This document shows positions 1 to 12,341 of a stretch of 64,000 nt of DNA, piece by piece (position 1 is the first letter of the stretch; the number at the start of each line of letters is the position of its first letter). The notes beneath the pieces are model-generated. The model made no database searches. It was not told the DNA's origin and saw nothing but the letters and a program-made list of their open reading frames with translations. This DNA is from Carallia brachiata (Eukaryota > Streptophyta > Magnoliopsida > Malpighiales > Rhizophoraceae), in the NCBI GenBank assembly GCA_021464245.1, contig JADCRB010000061.1, positions 182,202 to 246,201 on the forward strand, read 5' to 3'. The position numbers and the translations under genes were made by a program.

Positions 1-2265
1 GTAAACTGAAGAGTTTCGAATTGTTGATGTTTCTGAGATCTGGGATTTTCTTATTTTTTTACTTACTGATCTGTTGCTTCTTTTTCCTCCATGTCATACA
101 CTTGTGATTAGCAGTTTCCAGGGTCTGCTTAGAGTTATTGTCACCATGCTTTCTGTCCATAAATTTGTCGGCTATATCCGTATTACCTATTTATGCATGC
201 ATTCTCCCTTTCTTTTTCTCTCTCAAATTGCCACAGGTTTTTTTTTTTTTTAATTTTTTAGTTTTCCTTGGAAATTTCACTTCTATCTAAACTATGATCT
301 TTTGAACACCTGTTTATTTGTTCCTTCTGGCTGTTCTATCAGACCCTTTCCTACAAAATACTGTGGTTGTTATTGGGGAGCTGATGGATAACAGGATTTA
401 TTCCTTCCAGTGCATTAAAATCCCTTTATCTTTTGAAAGGATCTAGTAAACTTGCTTGTCTAAGCATTTTTCTTGTTTTGACTTCTCTATGCCTAGGATA
501 TCATGTGTGTTGTGTCTCAATTTTTTTGATGTTTGGTGCACTCACACCAACCAAGTTGATTATGAAGTGTACACATCTTAAAAAGAAGATCTGCACTGCT
601 TTCCTAGACAAGGTAACTTTTGGTTCCACTGGATTATGTGATCCTTATTGGTTGAGGAATGTCTCTGTGTGCAAAGAATGGCAATGCCTTTCAATGTAAA
701 AAATGCAATCAGTGCATTGACATTTGCTTTTAGCTGCAAAAATGACTCTGTTATCATATTTTTGTTGGAATTTCATGCACCTATTTGTGGGTTGTTCCAT
801 TTGCTTTTGGCAAACACTGTAAGTTCATATCTCATCATTTTCTTCATGAATATGCTATTTCTTCTTCATTTTTATGTTTTACTCTTTGCTTTTTTTTTTT
901 TTCCCTTTTTGTCATATGTTTTACTTTGCAGGGCATAGTGGATGATACTTATAGTGCATATCTTATATACTATTGGTCTTGCAGATGGGTATTTATAGGA
1001 TTTGAATGGGGGAATATTGCCACAACAATTGAAATTTATGCTATAACTATATGAGGATTTGGGGGAGAGTCCCATTTTTTTCAATAAGAATTGAGCCTCC
1101 TAATGTTGGGAGATTCTGCAACTTCAGTCATGTGCATGTGTGTTCTATAGTTGATTTGGTTCCTGTTTTATAAGCCTGTCATGAAATAAAATGAATATTG
1201 ATAGATGCAAAATTGAAACTTTCTTTGAGCCAATTTTCTTGGTGTTATTAAAGAGATGGTTGATAAGAGCGAACTATTATTGTAACGTTTGCGGGTTAAA
1301 TGCATCTATTTCTCTTTGTCGATCAGGTTATTATTGTGGTTTCTGCATTCATGGATGGACTCTGTTTAATCAGACAACAGAAAGAAGAAAAGCTGCAGGT
1401 GATACAGAACCACTCTGTTGAAGTCTATGGATTGATCCGGAATTGATGCTTTTAACATTCAAAAGGACAAAAAGGTATACAGCCATCTTAACTCTGAAAA
1501 TTTTGGGGGGAGAGATCCCAGTCTGCCTGTCTCTTAATACCAGTGTCTGATTATGCTCTATTACATTTAATTCAGTTGTCGATGTATTCAGTAGGACCTT
1601 TGACTTCTACATTCAGTTACCACGGTACATAATGTGTTGTACATTTGAATACCGTGCATGTGAATGGTTGAATATTTGTTTTACATTGGTTTAACATTAA
1701 GTTGATGCAAAAATTGGAAAATTGGCATGCTATTCGTTTGATGTATCAGCTACTCATCATGAAGCCCCATTTATTTGCATTGCCAAATGATAGGCCATCA
1801 TATCTTACATGTACGTTAACTGGTTACCGACATCTTTATATGGTTTTCCAGGGTTGGGTTCCGTAAATCACTCTCGCTTCGTTTTTGTTCAGCTGACTTA
1901 GACGATATTGACAGTTACGATCTCAGCTAGAAGGGCTTAGGTAGAAGTGCTAAGTGTGGTGGCTTCTCTCTAGGCGGTAAACTCTGCAAATGTCACTTAT
2001 TCCTTGCTTGAATTTGTACTTCTATCATTCATTTTGATTCAGCTTTTTCTTTTCCTGTCCTTGGTTGTTATGTGTCCCTTTCCTTTGTGACTGTCATTGC
2101 AGCTGGGATTAAAGCCGTAACAATTAAAAGGCCAATGAGATAATTCCTCATGTGAGAAACTGTTTTAAAGGTTAATGCAACTGTCACTTGTCCAATATAC
2201 AAGTATAGTATATGCTGATAACTTTTGATGTTACATCCAGGCAATGCTGGAGATGGGTTGCCAGA
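1..2265 (+). pseudogene. Decayed gene segment, block P copy A
   Basis: This block is colinear with 6811-9268. Matching landmarks include the openings at 1 and 6811, an exon-like stretch at about 340-470 versus 7140-7260, another at 530-640 versus 7330-7440, and a terminal-exon-like stretch at about 1378-1456 versus 8389-8469. In this copy the terminal exon is out of frame because of small indels and substitutions, and no long open frame exists anywhere in the block. Pyrimidine tracts followed by CAG and GTAAG-like sites suggest it derives from an intron-containing gene. I do not recognise the parent gene. The window begins inside or at the edge of this copy, so its left limit is unknown. Confidence 0.6.
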
Positions 2266-2900
2266 AATCCCAACCTTTTGCTGTGTTTGTCATTGGTTAG
2301 TGATACTGTTCTGAGGTGGAGACCAACCCGACAAGTGACAAGGTATCGTATCACTATTTCTATTACTTTCGGATCCTACGAAGGCTTGTTTTTTTCCCTC
2401 TCAGGTAGATGTTTGTCTGTTTTCAATTCAGTCTATTAACAATAGGTGCTTTTCTTGACACGAATCCTTTTTTTAGCAAGTTAAAGATCCAAGACCCACT
2501 TTGTTCTTTCCTTTTCCAGTTAAAACGCCTACCTATAGGTTTGCTCACACTCTCCGTACTTCCACTGTGGATTTGATTCGAAAATAATAATATTTTCCTC
2601 AAGTCTTATGCTGAATCCAATGAAGTCCAGATTTTAACATGTCTTGCTGTTTTTTAGTAACATTTCGATGATCCTACATTTAAATTGCATCCTTATATTT
2701 GGCAATATTTATTGTTGATATCTCCTATATTCTTGGGTCCAATTCCTATGCATATAAAGTAGTAAAACACTAGTCATTGGAAGTAGGCGTCCGATTCCAA
2801 TTATAAAACTATACATAGTAAAACGTCAATTATTACCAGAGGTTGGAAAGGTTAACAAAATAAACGTCTGAACTACTGCAAACCTTTTGTCCTTTGTTAT
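2266..2900. other. Non-coding, no recognisable feature
   Basis: Homology with block P copy B ends near 2265, and block Q copy A begins near 2900. I see no exon, RNA gene or repeat of note between them. Confidence 0.5.
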
Positions 2901-3880
2901 TTTTTTCCCCTTTATGTGAAGAAAGAGGTAGTCATAACATAGATAGTTTTACCCATTTCTTAGCACTTAAAATTTCTTCATTCTTCTCTTGTTCAAGAAA
3001 TCACGTGGTTTTGCTCTGTTGGACAAGAAAAGAAACATTTCCTTGAATACTCTGCAATGTATGAGTTCTAGCTGCTTTGGTTATGTTTCCTTGGCAATTG
3101 TTACTCAGTAGTTGGGTGTGAATTTGTAGAAAAATAAAGCTCCGGTAATTTGCTTATCATGTTTATTTTCTTTTAGTTATGTTAACTGTATGAGTTCTCA
3201 AGTACATTATTCTATTACTAGTCTCTGTCATCCACTTCTTGTTCACTTTTCAGGTTTTGTGTTTGTCATACTTTCTGTCCTCGGACCTGACGGTTTTTTC
3301 AGTTCAATTGGAGTTAATCATAACAGAAGTTAGTCCTTGGTTTTGGCCAGCTATTTGCAGGTATAACTATGATCAGCTATTAGATTTTCTGGGGAATTTC
3401 AAAGTGCTTAATCCATGCAACTTTCGATAACTCTTTGTTTGCAGTTTTCTCCTGCTTTGCGACTTTGTCCTGGAAGTTGCTGCACTTGTTGCACCCACTA
3501 ATTTCTGTCGGAGCTGATGATAACTAGATGATTGACTGCTCCCCCATGCATTAAAGTGCCTTTCATCATCTTCTGAAGGGCATAATAAGGTATTTTTTTA
3601 AGCATTTTTTCGATTCGGAGGCTTTTTTTTTTTTTTTTTTTTCCATCTCCATGGGCCACTGAATTGCAATTTGGCATACCGTTTTTGAGAACTTTGTGTT
3701 TAGAAAGAAAACAGGTACTCAATGAATTTATGACGTCGTCTTCTCCTATGAAGTGGGCATGCCTTATCATTCGATTTCAAGGGTCTGATAATTGATTTCA
3801 AGATTCTTGGAATGCAAGTACAATTCATTTATTGCAACGTAAAAGGTAAAGTGGAGAGCTTTGCATTGCTTACAGTTTGT
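2900..3880 (+). repeat. Decayed gene segment, block Q copy A
   Basis: This block is colinear with about 5950-6830. Shared landmarks are the stretch after 2920 (versus 5985), the exon-like stretch 3250-3350 (versus 6173-6285), the exon-like stretch 3440-3590 (versus 6440-6600) and the motif at 3846 (versus 6811). The exon-like 3440-3590 also resembles 340-470 and 7140-7260, so related exon copies recur inside each unit. Frames are interrupted by stops, and the block contains a long T run at about 3625-3642. Parent gene unknown. Confidence 0.55.
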
Positions 3881-4290
3881 AAGACATGGAGTGTCTTATA
3901 TTTTTACTTGCTAAAGCTTGGTTATCTTGAGTTTCATAGGTCACTTTCCACATTTCTTTGGATTTCTGGCGTCACATATGGGTAAGTCCAGGCATTTTGA
4001 GCTCTCTTGGTTTTTTCCCTTTTTTTCTTGATTGTTGCGCTGCCATCATTTCTGACTGCTCAAAGCTTTCCTCACGTTCCTCATATTTAAGAAATTTTGT
4101 GGCTTTGCTCTGTTGACTGTTGGACTGGAATAGACATTCCCCTGGATGCCATGCAATTTATCCCACTACGAGGAGATGCCAGTGAATGGCTAATTATGCA
4201 GGCCGCCCAAACAGTTCACCATCTGTAAAAATACGCGAGTTCTTGAATTTTTTGGTTGTATGGGCCGCCGTTTATTATATGTTTTCCCAG
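3880..4290 (+). repeat. Degenerate further copies of array sub-units
   Basis: Segments around 3960-3990 (a CATATG..GTAAGTC context) and 4075-4160 match 5335-5365 and 5450-5530, and more weakly 2990-3060 and 5870-5900. They are short remnants of the same repeated gene segment. No open frame survives. Confidence 0.4.
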
Positions 4291-4815
4291 ACGTCTCTTA
4301 ATTTTTGCTTGTTTAATGTTAATAATTATCATTTTTATTATTACCTGTTGGTTTAAGTAATTAGAGTTTAATTTTTTTTAAATAAGATTTTAGTTAAGTC
4401 TTATATATAAAAAAAAATATAAGTGTTGAAAGAGATTTACTCTCTTAATAATTTTTTTTTATTTTAAATCTGATAGTTGAAGTCTAATATAATTTTTAAA
4501 CATTAAAATTTAATATCAAAATTTTTTTTATTTCATACAAAAATCAGTCCGTAGGAAATTTATTATGCAAGGGGACTCCTCAAAGTTAATTTACCTAAGA
4601 TACCCTTATGCGAGCTCTCTATATACGTGAAAAAGAGTAATGTTAAATATTTTTAAAATTATATTATAAAATATTTTGAAATATATAATTATAAAAAAAA
4701 TTATTAATTATTTTAATATCGTCAAATTAAAAAAAAAATAAATTAATGATTTTTTTTATAATTAAATATTTTAAAATATTTTATGATATAATTTTTAAAA
4801 TATTTAGTATTACTT
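4290..4815. other. AT-rich non-coding DNA
   Basis: Very AT-rich, with poly-A and poly-T runs. No coding or RNA feature seen. Confidence 0.5.
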
Positions 4816-5229
4816 ACGTGGGAAGGCTTTGCTTCGGATTTGCCCGTTGCTCTTCTTCTGTCTCTCTTATTCGTGCGAATGGGAGGGAAAAAAAAAATGA
4901 AATAAAGGAAAAGGAAAGAAGAAAGAGAGAGGAGGAGAAAAGGAATGGCAGGCTCTCTGCGGCAATCTCTCTTCTACAGGCAATAATCTCTTTCCTTTCC
5001 ACTATTACTGATCAATTTCAGTTCTTTACTTCTTTTACACTATCTTCTTTGTTGGCTTCTGGTTTTTTGTTCGCCATTGATTACTGATTACCTTTCTTTT
5101 TGTTCTTCTTGAATGCTTCTTCTTTGAAAACGACGGGGGGAGATTCGATTTACTGTGGAATCTTGTTCGGTAAATATGTCTGGTTTTCAAGATTCTGGAA
5201 ATTCCTTTGGCATTGTTTAAAGGGAAATC

Positions 5230-5950
5230 GGAGAGTTCTGAACAGTTGATGTTTTCCAAGGTTTGAAATTGCTTTTTAATTTTGTTTACGGAAACTTTGT
5301 TATTCTATCTTTCGTAGTTATTTTCCTCCATGCCTTTGATTTCTGGTGATCACATGTTGGTAAGTCCTATTTCTGTGTTTTTTTTTTTTTCCCTTCTCTT
5401 CTTGATTATTGGTAATTTTTCGATTCTGATTTCCCAATTCTCAAAACTTTCCTTTTGTTTCCTTAATTTAGGAAATCACGGGTTTCGCTATGTTAGACTG
5501 GAAACGACAATCCACTGGATACTGTTCAATGCACAATTTAATGGGACAAGGTGACTAAGGGATGTGAGTTCCTGACTTCTTGGCAGTTCAAGAATTGTCC
5601 CTACTTACGATTGTAATTATATTTAATCATTTTTTTCCCTTCTTTCGATTAGTTATTTAATTACAGTTATCTTTGTTGTTCTCAAAATCTTTTTCGTATG
5701 ATTAAAACAACAGAGATTCGATTTATAGTGGAATCTTGATGTAGGCCACGCTTAAAAAATCAGTTGCTTTGAGGATCCTGGTAATGGCTTTCAAGATTTA
5801 TGTCCAATTTATCGGTTTGGTTTCTTCCCTTTGTTAGCTAGTGCAAGGTGGCGTATTTTACCTTTTCTGTTGTTTCTAGAGCCACATATGAGTAAGTCTA
5901 CTCATTTAGTCTTTACCTCTCTTCTCTCTCTTTTTTTCTTTTTTTTTCCC
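5230..5950 (+). repeat. Degenerate array sub-units
   Basis: The stretch 5235-5365 resembles the starts of block P at 1 and 6830 (GTTGATGTTT context) followed by the CATATG..GTAAGTC context. 5450-5530 resembles 4075-4160, and 5700-5910 repeats parts of the same order. The stretch just upstream (4830-5110) has a pyrimidine/purine-rich leader-like composition, but I see no reading frame worth calling. Confidence 0.4.
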
Positions 5951-6830
5951 TTTTTTTGAAGAAAGGTTTTTTTTTTTTTTTTAAGAAAGAGGTGATCATG
6001 ACATAGATAGCTTCGCCTAATTCTTAGCACTCAAAATTCCCTCTTGTTATTTTATTCAAGAAATCATGACATAGACTATCCTATGATTTTTCTCGTTTTA
6101 TTTCCTTTTCGTTTGCTTTTCATAGAGCATCCTATGAATTGTCTCGTTTCATTTCCTTTTTGTTTGCTTTTCAGGTTTTGCTATGTCCTCAGCTGTTGTG
6201 TTGGTTGCACTTTCTGTCCTTGGAGCTGATGATTTTTTTTAGTACAATTGGGTTTTAATCATAACTGAAGTTGTTCCCTTGGTTTTGAGCTATTTGCAGT
6301 TATGTTCCCTTCTCTCTCTCTCTCTATATGTATATGTATGTGACAACTTGTGAGATTTACTATAATCCCGACCAGCTATTACATTTACTTGGGAATTTCA
6401 GATTGCTTAAACCTGGACACTTTAAATACCTCTATATTTGCAGTTCTTACCTGCTCGTTCGACTTTGTCCTGCAAGTTGTTGCATTTGTAGCACTAAATA
6501 ATTTGACTATTGGAGCTGATGATAACAGGATGATTGATTGCTTCCCATGCATTAAAGTGTCTTCTTCTTCCGAAGGACCCACTAAAGACATTTGTTTAAG
6601 CATTGCTTCTATTTTGAGTTTTCTTAGATTCCCATGGGTTATTGAATTGCAATTTTGTATGTCTTTCTTGAAAATTTTTTCTTCAACGAGGATGGAGACT
6701 CAACTAATGGCAGGATCTTGTCCTGGAAGATGCTTATCATTGGATTTCAAGTGTCTGGCAGTTTTTCAAGATTCTTGAATGCTAATTCAATTAATCAATT
6801 ACTGTTTAAATGGTAAAGTGAAGAGTTTTG
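5950..6830 (+). repeat. Decayed gene segment, block Q copy B
   Basis: Colinear with 2900-3880 and directly followed by block P copy B, so 5950-9268 is the most complete unit of the array. Exon-like stretches at 6173-6240 and 6440-6600 have pyrimidine-tract/CAG starts. A 142-codon open frame crosses 6350-6778, but I see no protein-family signature in it and its frame is not kept in copy A. Confidence 0.5.
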
Positions 6831-9268
6831 AGTTGTTGATGTTTCTAAGGTCTGGGATTTGCGCTTTGTTTTTTTACTTGCTACTATTTTTCTTCTTTTT
6901 CCCATGTCATACACTTTTGATCAATTGTTTCCAGGTTCTGCTTGGTCTTTCAGGCATTATGCTCACCATACTTTCTGTCCATAAATGTATTATGTATATC
7001 AGTCCTACCTATTTCCGCATACATTCTCCATTTCTTTTTCTCTGTCAAATTGCCACAGGTTAACTATATTTTGCTAGATTCACTCAGGAATTTCGCTTCT
7101 CTTTAAAATATGATACTTTAAACACCTGTTTATTTGTTCCTTCTGGTTCTATTGAACCGCAAGATACTGTGGTTCTTATTGGCAAGCTGATGGATAGCAG
7201 GATTGATTCCTTCCAGTTCATTAAAGTGCCTCTTTCTTTTGAAAGGATCTAATGAACTTGTCTAACCTTTTTCATGTTTTGATTTTTCTATGCCTAGGAT
7301 ATCATGTGTGTTGTGTCTATAATTTTTTTGATGTTTGGTGCCCTCACACCAAGCAAGTTGATTATGAAGTGTGCACATCTGACAAAGAAGATCTGGACTG
7401 CTTTCCAAGACAAGGTTACTTTTGGTTCCCCTAGATTGTGTGATCCTTGTTGATTGAGGAATGTCTTTGTGCAAAGAATGGAAGTATCTTGTAAGCAGTG
7501 CATTGATATTTGCTTTTAGCTGCAAAAAATGACTCTGCTATCATGTTTCTGTAGGAAATTTATGCATCTACTTATGGGTTGTTGCACTTGCTTTGGTAAA
7601 CATTGTAAGTTCATAATTCATTTCTTTCATGAATTTTTTTTTTCTTCTTCGTTTTTATGTTTTCTTTTTTGCTACTTTGTTTTGACCTATATAGGTGCTT
7701 TGTATAAAGTCTGAATGAGGTTTGAAGCAAAAGATCATTCTTCCTCACCTTCAGGTTTATGTCCATTTATCTGATTGTATTCTTCTTAAAAATTTTAATT
7801 CCCTTAATATTTTCTTACCATTGAGATGTCCATATCGTCAGACTCGTATTTTGTCTTAGGGTTGTTTGAGCAATATTTCCCAGTATCTGGTTGTTGGGCC
7901 GACATTGTATCTTTTGTTGAAGCTGCAATCACAGGTGTGAATTTTAGTGTCGGCATCTTTATACCCTTTTGTCATTTGTCATACTTTACATCTCATAGTG
8001 CATATCTTACATACTGAGGTCTTGCAAATGGGTATTTATAAGATATGAATGAGGGAAAATACTTCAACAGCTGTTGAAAATCCTGCTACAGTTAAATGGG
8101 GATGTGGGGGAGGTAGTCCCTTGCTTTTCAACAAGAATTAAGCCTCTTAAGGTTGGGAGATTCTGCAACTTCAGTTATGTGCATAAATGTTTTACAGTCA
8201 ATTTTATTCCTGTTTTATGGTCCTTTCATGAAATAACATGAATATTGATAGATGTAAAATTGAAACTTCCTTTGAGCCAATTTTCTTAGTATTGTTGTAT
8301 CATTTGCAGGTTAAATGCATTTTTTTCTCTTTGGCAATCAATTGGTTGTTTTGGTTTCTGCATTTGTGGATGGACTTTGTTTGATCAGGCAACAGAAAGA
8401 AGAAAAGCTGCAGGTGATACTCAACTGCTGTTGAAGTCTATCGATGAAGCTGGAATTGATGCTTTTTAACACATAAAAGGACAAAGGTATGCAAGCATCT
8501 TAACTCCCTTTTTTATTACTCATGTCAGAAAAGTTTGGGTGGAGGGATCCCAGTCTGCCTGTCTTACTACTGGTGTGTGATTCTGCTCTATTACGTTTAC
8601 TTAGGTTATTGATGTATACTGCTGGCCTTTTGACTTCTGCATTCAGTTATATGGCACGTAATGTTTTGTACAATTGAATACTATGTCTGTGGATGGTCAG
8701 ATATTTGTCTCAAGTTGGTTTAACATCAAGTTAGATGCTCAACTTGAAAAATTGATGCAGTATTCGTTTTATATATCGGCCACGCATCATGCAGGCCCAT
8801 TTAATTGCATTGCCAAATGATGGGCCATCATATCTTACATGCAACTTAACTGGTTACTGGCATCTTTATGTGGTTTTCCAGGTGTGGGTCTGTAGATCGC
8901 TTCCCATTTTTTTTGTTGAGCTGACTTAGAACATATTGACAGATAGAAGGGTTCAGCTAGAAGCACAAAGTGTGGTGGCTCTTTGTTCAGTGGTAAACTC
9001 TGCAAATGTCACTTCTTCCTTGCTTGAATTTGTACTACCACTATTCATTTTGATTCAGCTTTTTCTCTACCGCTCCTTTGTTTCCGTGTGTCCTTTTCCT
9101 TTGTGATTGTGATTGCAGCTCAGATTAAAGACCTACTATATAACAGGCAAATGAGATAATTCGTCAATTGAGAAACAGTTTAAAAGGTTAATGCAATTAT
9201 CGCTTGTCCAATACACAGATATAGTATATGCTGATTTACTTTTGATGTTACATCCAAGCAATGCTGGA
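6811..9268 (+). pseudogene. Decayed gene segment, block P copy B, with terminal-exon remnant
   Basis: This is the better preserved partner of 1-2265. At 8389-8469 an acceptor-like ATCAG is followed by an in-frame 26-codon terminal exon that begins ATERRKAAGD and ends EAGIDAF plus stop. The matching stretch in copy A is frameshifted. Other exon-like stretches lie at 7140-7260, 7330-7440 and 7890-7935. I cannot assign the protein family. Homology to copy A stops abruptly at 9267/9268, exactly where a short triplicated motif starts. It may be a non-coding relic or the 3' part of a broken gene; expression data would decide. Confidence 0.5.
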
Positions 9269-9329
9269 GCGGTCCTCATGAGCGGTCCTCATGATGTAGC
9301 AACACAATAAAGCGGTCCTCATGATGTAG
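9268..9329 (+). repeat. Triplicated 13-19 bp motif at a duplication boundary
   Basis: Three direct copies of AGCGGTCCTCATG start at 9268, 9281 and 9311. The second and third extend to AGCGGTCCTCATGATGTAG. The first begins at the exact base where homology with the left copy of block P ends. Confidence 0.85.
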
Positions 9330-12131
9330 ACTACATTCAAGGATATATAGCAGGGATACCTAACAGTAATTCATGTTCGAATTTCTTCGCCTGCGTCCGC
9401 ACTTCTTTTATAATAGGGATATCCAGTATGAGCACAATGTATAAATTTAAAACTCGTTAACATCATAATTGGACTTGAGAGAGACACGTTTCAAACTTAA
9501 TAGTACTTCGATAGTGCGTCTTTCATGTGAAAGAGATTGAACGAGAAAGTCAACAATTAAAAAGTCAGTCTTAACTTAAAGATATAATGAGGATATATAT
9601 TGGTGCAAACCAATGTTCCTGTTAGAATCTATTCAAGTGCATTAATTATGCAGTTCAAAGACAACTAGAGAAATAAAAGAAAAAAAATGCAGTAGATATG
9701 TTATATGTCCATGATTCAATCTCCTATCAATATCATGTCATGAATTATAATGGCACTTGAAATTAAAATATACAGGTGGGAGGAAGGTGCTGGAAAGTGT
9801 CTAGTTTTAATCAGCTTTAATTAGATAATGACTTGAATCTGTTATAGTTCGTTGACTGGACGTAGTATAAATAAATCGCAGTTGGGACATTGTGACCACT
9901 GCAGTAAACCTTCAGTTAATGGCACAACCAACATCTGTATCTCCACAAAGATTTTTTTTTTTAACACAAAAAAAATTTATTATGGGTATATCAGTTATCA
10001 GATTTCTGAGTCAAAATCGAAGTAATCTAACGTGAGTGTCTTGTTTAATCCAACCTATAAGTAGGGATCCGCCGTTCGAATACTAATAAGTTCAAGTGGG
10101 CCTTCCCCAAATCAATCACAATGATTACCGAATTTAAAATTAACTGCACGAGCACAGTACAATCTAACGCACTTAATGAAGATATTGCCTCTGGATGCAG
10201 TCGTTAAAACTTAAATTTGAGTCATGAATGAAAGAGACGCGTTGAATAACTTTCAAGTTACTATTTTGAGTTGTCTACAAAGATAGTTGGTATCTGCAAA
10301 AAGCACAAAAGTTGATATCTGTTTTGAAGGCTTTAAATTGAAAAATTAATCTGTCTTATGCAACAAAGACTGATCTCACTCAAAAACAAGCTCCTTTAGT
10401 GACATTGTACACTTTCAAAGCCGCCAATCTTAGCAATGCATACATCCTGACTAAAAGAAAATAAATCGCTCAAGATATGAATATCTTTAATAAATCACTT
10501 ATCATTCTGTATTAATAATAAAATGCTCATGTCTGATCAGGAGTCTTCCTTACAACGTCAGCATGTAATGCTATTTTTATATTTAAGGACGCTTATTAAT
10601 TGCTATCTGATGGTGCTTAATTATAAAAAAAAATTATTAATTATTAGCGGTGGGCTTCGTTGGTAGATCTTATCACAATGCTGAAGCAGTTGATGGCCCC
10701 CGGCCATGGCCATTAAAAATTATATATTTAGAGCATCAATACATAGAAACGGCTCATTGAAAATGGATTGAGTTCACGCTACACCATCATCATTGCATAT
10801 TTGTGATTATCATTCATCAAAAGATCAAAAAAAAATTATAAACAATTATGATTGTGCAATTCGTGGATATGTGTTTGACCTACGTCTATCTATCTTGTCT
10901 ATACATTTAATAGCTAGAAGGCAAGTCCAGTCTTATTTGAAACAAGGACCAAAATAGAGATAGGTCCAATAAATTTAATGGGAACATGCAAACAACATTA
11001 AATTACATTACGGCAACATGTAAATCTGAGATTAATCTCAAACATTGCTCTAGTTGACAAATCATAACTGCATGGATACAATCCGCTTTCTTGACAAACT
11101 TTGATTTTGTTAAACAAAGAGATAAATTTCTCTTGTGAGGTTGAACAACTATACTCTCTTACTATCTGTAAAACAAAGATACAATAAGGCGAAGCTATTT
11201 ATGTATCTTCTAGTTCTGACGTAAATGACTTAAGTGGAATGAAAATGACAGACATAATGTAATATATTTCAGAGAAATTTTCACTTCAATAAAGTATACA
11301 AACTTAATTGCCGTGTATGTTTAAGCTTCATCCCTATCGACTTAAACTTACATGTGTGTGTGTGTGTAAGAACTCGCATAACATAATATCAAATTTTAGT
11401 TCACCTACTTTGATTAAATTCAAAATCTTTCATTTTATTACAATTCAAACAGTTATTCCGTTCTTGTGCTATAACTAGTTGGAGCACCTTATTTGAATTT
11501 TTTACTCTTATGCTCGAGTTGTAATGATTTTATTATTCTTTCACGATCTTTTGATTTTCTTGTAAACAAGCGTGCCAGTTTGGCCTAATCAACTTAAATA
11601 TAATTATGCCGCATACTAGTTGCATCTAATACATTATATATATAAAGAAATATATTAAAATTTTAAAAAACATATATAGAGTCTCAGGCAAGATAAATGG
11701 ACATTCTTAGTTCTAATGTTTTCAAGTTTCTCCATAGACTAATTTAAGGTCACAATAGAAGTAAAGGTGGTCAGACTCGATAAGAATGACTTGAGAGACA
11801 AGTATCCAAATAAAGAAAGGTAGAGACATTTTAAGTTATAATTCTAAAAAGAATGTGGAAATTATGTGGAGAATGAGAACCACTTCTTTGTAGGATTTAT
11901 AGAGTGATGGATAGATATCTATATTGTGTGCATGAAAAAATAATGGTAAGAATAATAATTGGGGTATGAACTGTGAAGGACCCTCCCACTTAAATTGGGG
12001 GACAGACTTGTGGATCTCCCTCACTGCTACCTTCCCATTTATACACATAGCCCACCAAACCATAATTTTCGATTGCATTGTTTTAGGTTTTTCCTTTTTT
12101 TTTTTTTTAACCACGCTGTTTAAGGATTTTC
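9330..12131. other. Intergenic DNA without a recognisable gene
   Basis: AT-rich sequence with a short GT microsatellite near 11353-11367. Small open frames are random-looking. No exon-like, tRNA-like or rRNA-like structure was found. Confidence 0.5.
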
Positions 12132-12136
12132 ACGTG

Positions 12137-12328
12137 TGTGAAAAGAGGAGAAAGCCTTTGAAGAAATAATATTTTGTGTATATTATTACATAGAGGGATG
12201 ACCTCAATATATACAGGAAGACAGTACATAAAATAGGAAATAGAATAATTACAAATAATGACAATAAATTATAATCATATCAATCGGATATGTAATCGAT
12301 TATAACCATATATGAATATATTCTAACG
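12137..12328 (-). repeat. 3' LTR of the copia element
   Basis: 192 bp, nearly identical to 17243-17434. The inner end reads CG instead of the expected TG on the element strand. A purine-rich tract (GAGGGGGCGCG on the minus strand, about 12327-12338) abuts it and would prime plus-strand synthesis. Confidence 0.95.
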
Positions 12329-12341
12329 CGCCCCCTCAAAC

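Noticed and set aside
6350..6778. 142-codon open frame as a gene
   Set aside because: It spans exon-like and intron-like parts of a decayed repeat, has no family signature, and is not kept in the duplicate copy.
10068..10083. A GTTCGAAT-type B-box suggesting a tRNA gene
   Set aside because: No A-box or cloverleaf can be built around it. No tRNA gene was found in the window.
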